Source of the DNA: Desulfobulbaceae bacterium UBA5173
Lineage (GTDB): Bacteria > Desulfobacterota > Desulfobulbia > Desulfobulbales > Desulfobulbaceae
Direction: 5' to 3'
Assembly (NCBI GenBank): GCA_002413355.1
Contig: DHWV01000081.1
Location: forward strand, 58,492 to 79,974
DNA: 21,483 bases
The notes beneath the pieces are model-generated. The model was given only the letters and a program-made list of their open reading frames with translations. It was not told the origin of the DNA and made no database searches. Below are positions 21,241 to 21,483 of the stretch, piece after piece (position 1 is the first letter of the stretch; each line of letters begins with the position of its first letter). A program made the translations under genes and the position numbers.

Positions 21241-21483
21241 TCACAGTGTTGTCAGGGGACAACCTCCATATATAGCCATAGCACAATAAAATGACCACAG
21301 AACGGCCTGCTGAAAAAGTTCATCGGTGGAACAGCCGAGTTTTTTCCTGAGGGCTTTAGCCTGCGCCCATTTATGCTCAATCGGATTGAGGTCAGGCGAA
21401 TACGAAGGAAGATATTCAAGCAAGCACCCGGCATCTTCGATGAGGTGCTGAATTTTTTCAGGCTTATGAAAAGAGGCATTGTC
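21241..21483 (-). CDS. IS630-family transposase, C-terminal part (cut by window edge)
   Basis: 81 codons open to the window edge, ending at TGA 21243-21241. The frame starts DNASFHKPEKIQ, then EDAGCLLEYLPSYSPDLNPIEHKWAQAK. DNAxxH and SPDLNPIEHxW are the second and third acidic regions of the IS630/Tc1-like DDE_3 domain, with Asp and Glu as catalytic residues. The normal tail follows, so this is the intact 3' end of a transposase gene rather than a random fragment. The N-terminal half is outside the window, so whether the copy is functional is unknown. No terminal inverted repeat can be confirmed. Confidence 0.88.
   Translation of the reverse strand, partial: DNASFHKPEKIQHLIEDAGCLLEYLPSYSPDLNPIEHKWAQAKALRKKLGCSTDELFQQAVLWSFYCAMAIYGGCPLTTL
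21248..21263. terminator. Hairpin at the end of the transposase gene
   Basis: A perfect 6-bp inverted repeat (GTTGTC/GACAAC) with a 4-nt loop overlaps the last transposase codons. No T-run follows, so termination would be weak at best. It may instead be part of the IS end structure. Confidence 0.3.
21269..21297 (-). promoter_or_regulatory. trpB: Possible outward promoter inside the transposase gene, facing trpB2
   Basis: TGGTCA (21297-21292, minus strand) and TATATA (21274-21269) are 17 bp apart. Transcription would start near 21262, giving a leader of about 40 nt for trpB2. The -35 is only four of six, so this is a candidate. Confidence 0.3.

Larger units (their letters stand above)
21241..21483 (-). 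mobile_element. IS630-type insertion sequence, 3' end
   Basis: The element is recognised only by its transposase. Its end must lie within the few bases between the transposase stop and trpB2, or inside the 5' end of trpB2; no TA duplication or inverted repeat can be assigned without the other end. A GTTGTC-AGGG-GACAAC palindrome (21248-21263) lies within the last codons. Confidence 0.6.

Overview
The window looks like an ordinary chromosomal segment of a fairly GC-rich Gram-negative bacterium. The Kdo genes kdsA and kdsC, lptC, a TolC-type outer-membrane protein and an OmpA-domain protein all imply an outer membrane with LPS. The gene content would suit a Desulfobacterota lineage such as Desulfobulbaceae (which includes the cable bacteria). 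That is a guess from gene style; no marker in the window proves it. I saw no rRNA, tRNA, CRISPR array or prophage.

Layout. 1-457 (minus) is the N-terminal third of a MoxR-type AAA+ ATPase, cut by the window edge. It is divergent from a Sel1-repeat protein (605-2206, plus), and two good sigma70-like promoters share the gap. A long minus-strand block follows, in transcription order: glgB (11877-9946), a 1124-residue anchored coiled-coil/OmpA-domain protein (9876-6502), an RlmD-type rRNA methyltransferase (6500-5187), zwf (5166-3691), a YkgJ-type cysteine-cluster protein (3642-2902) and an HD-domain phosphohydrolase (2905-2210). Upstream of it lies a second minus-strand block: GYF/AIM24 protein (15701-14691), YitT-type membrane protein (14694-13786), DUF2062 membrane protein (13775-13233) and iron-type alcohol dehydrogenase (13213-12062). 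These genes overlap or nearly touch.

On the plus strand, 15941-17657 carries a promoter, a 30-codon lipoprotein-like ORF, a structured leader and a TolC-family protein. It converges on the minus-strand LPS cluster kdsA-kdsC-lptC (19750-17708), with a hairpin at the junction. kdsA has its own promoter. Upstream of it is a TrpB2-type tryptophan synthase beta chain (21221-19869), and the 3' end of an IS630-type transposase gene (21483-21241) abuts trpB2.

Functional themes are envelope biogenesis (Kdo synthesis, LPS transport, TolC, peptidoglycan-binding OmpA domain) and carbon storage or oxidation (branching enzyme, glucose-6-phosphate dehydrogenase). I found no clear new defence or biosynthetic system. 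The points most worth a second look are: a duplicated unrecognised domain in the Sel1 protein, the very long coiled-coil/OmpA protein with a 219-bp internal tandem repeat, the mini-lipoprotein and structured leader before tolC, a Lys-to-Asn change at a known substrate-binding position of Zwf, and the IS630 remnant that may supply a promoter to trpB2.
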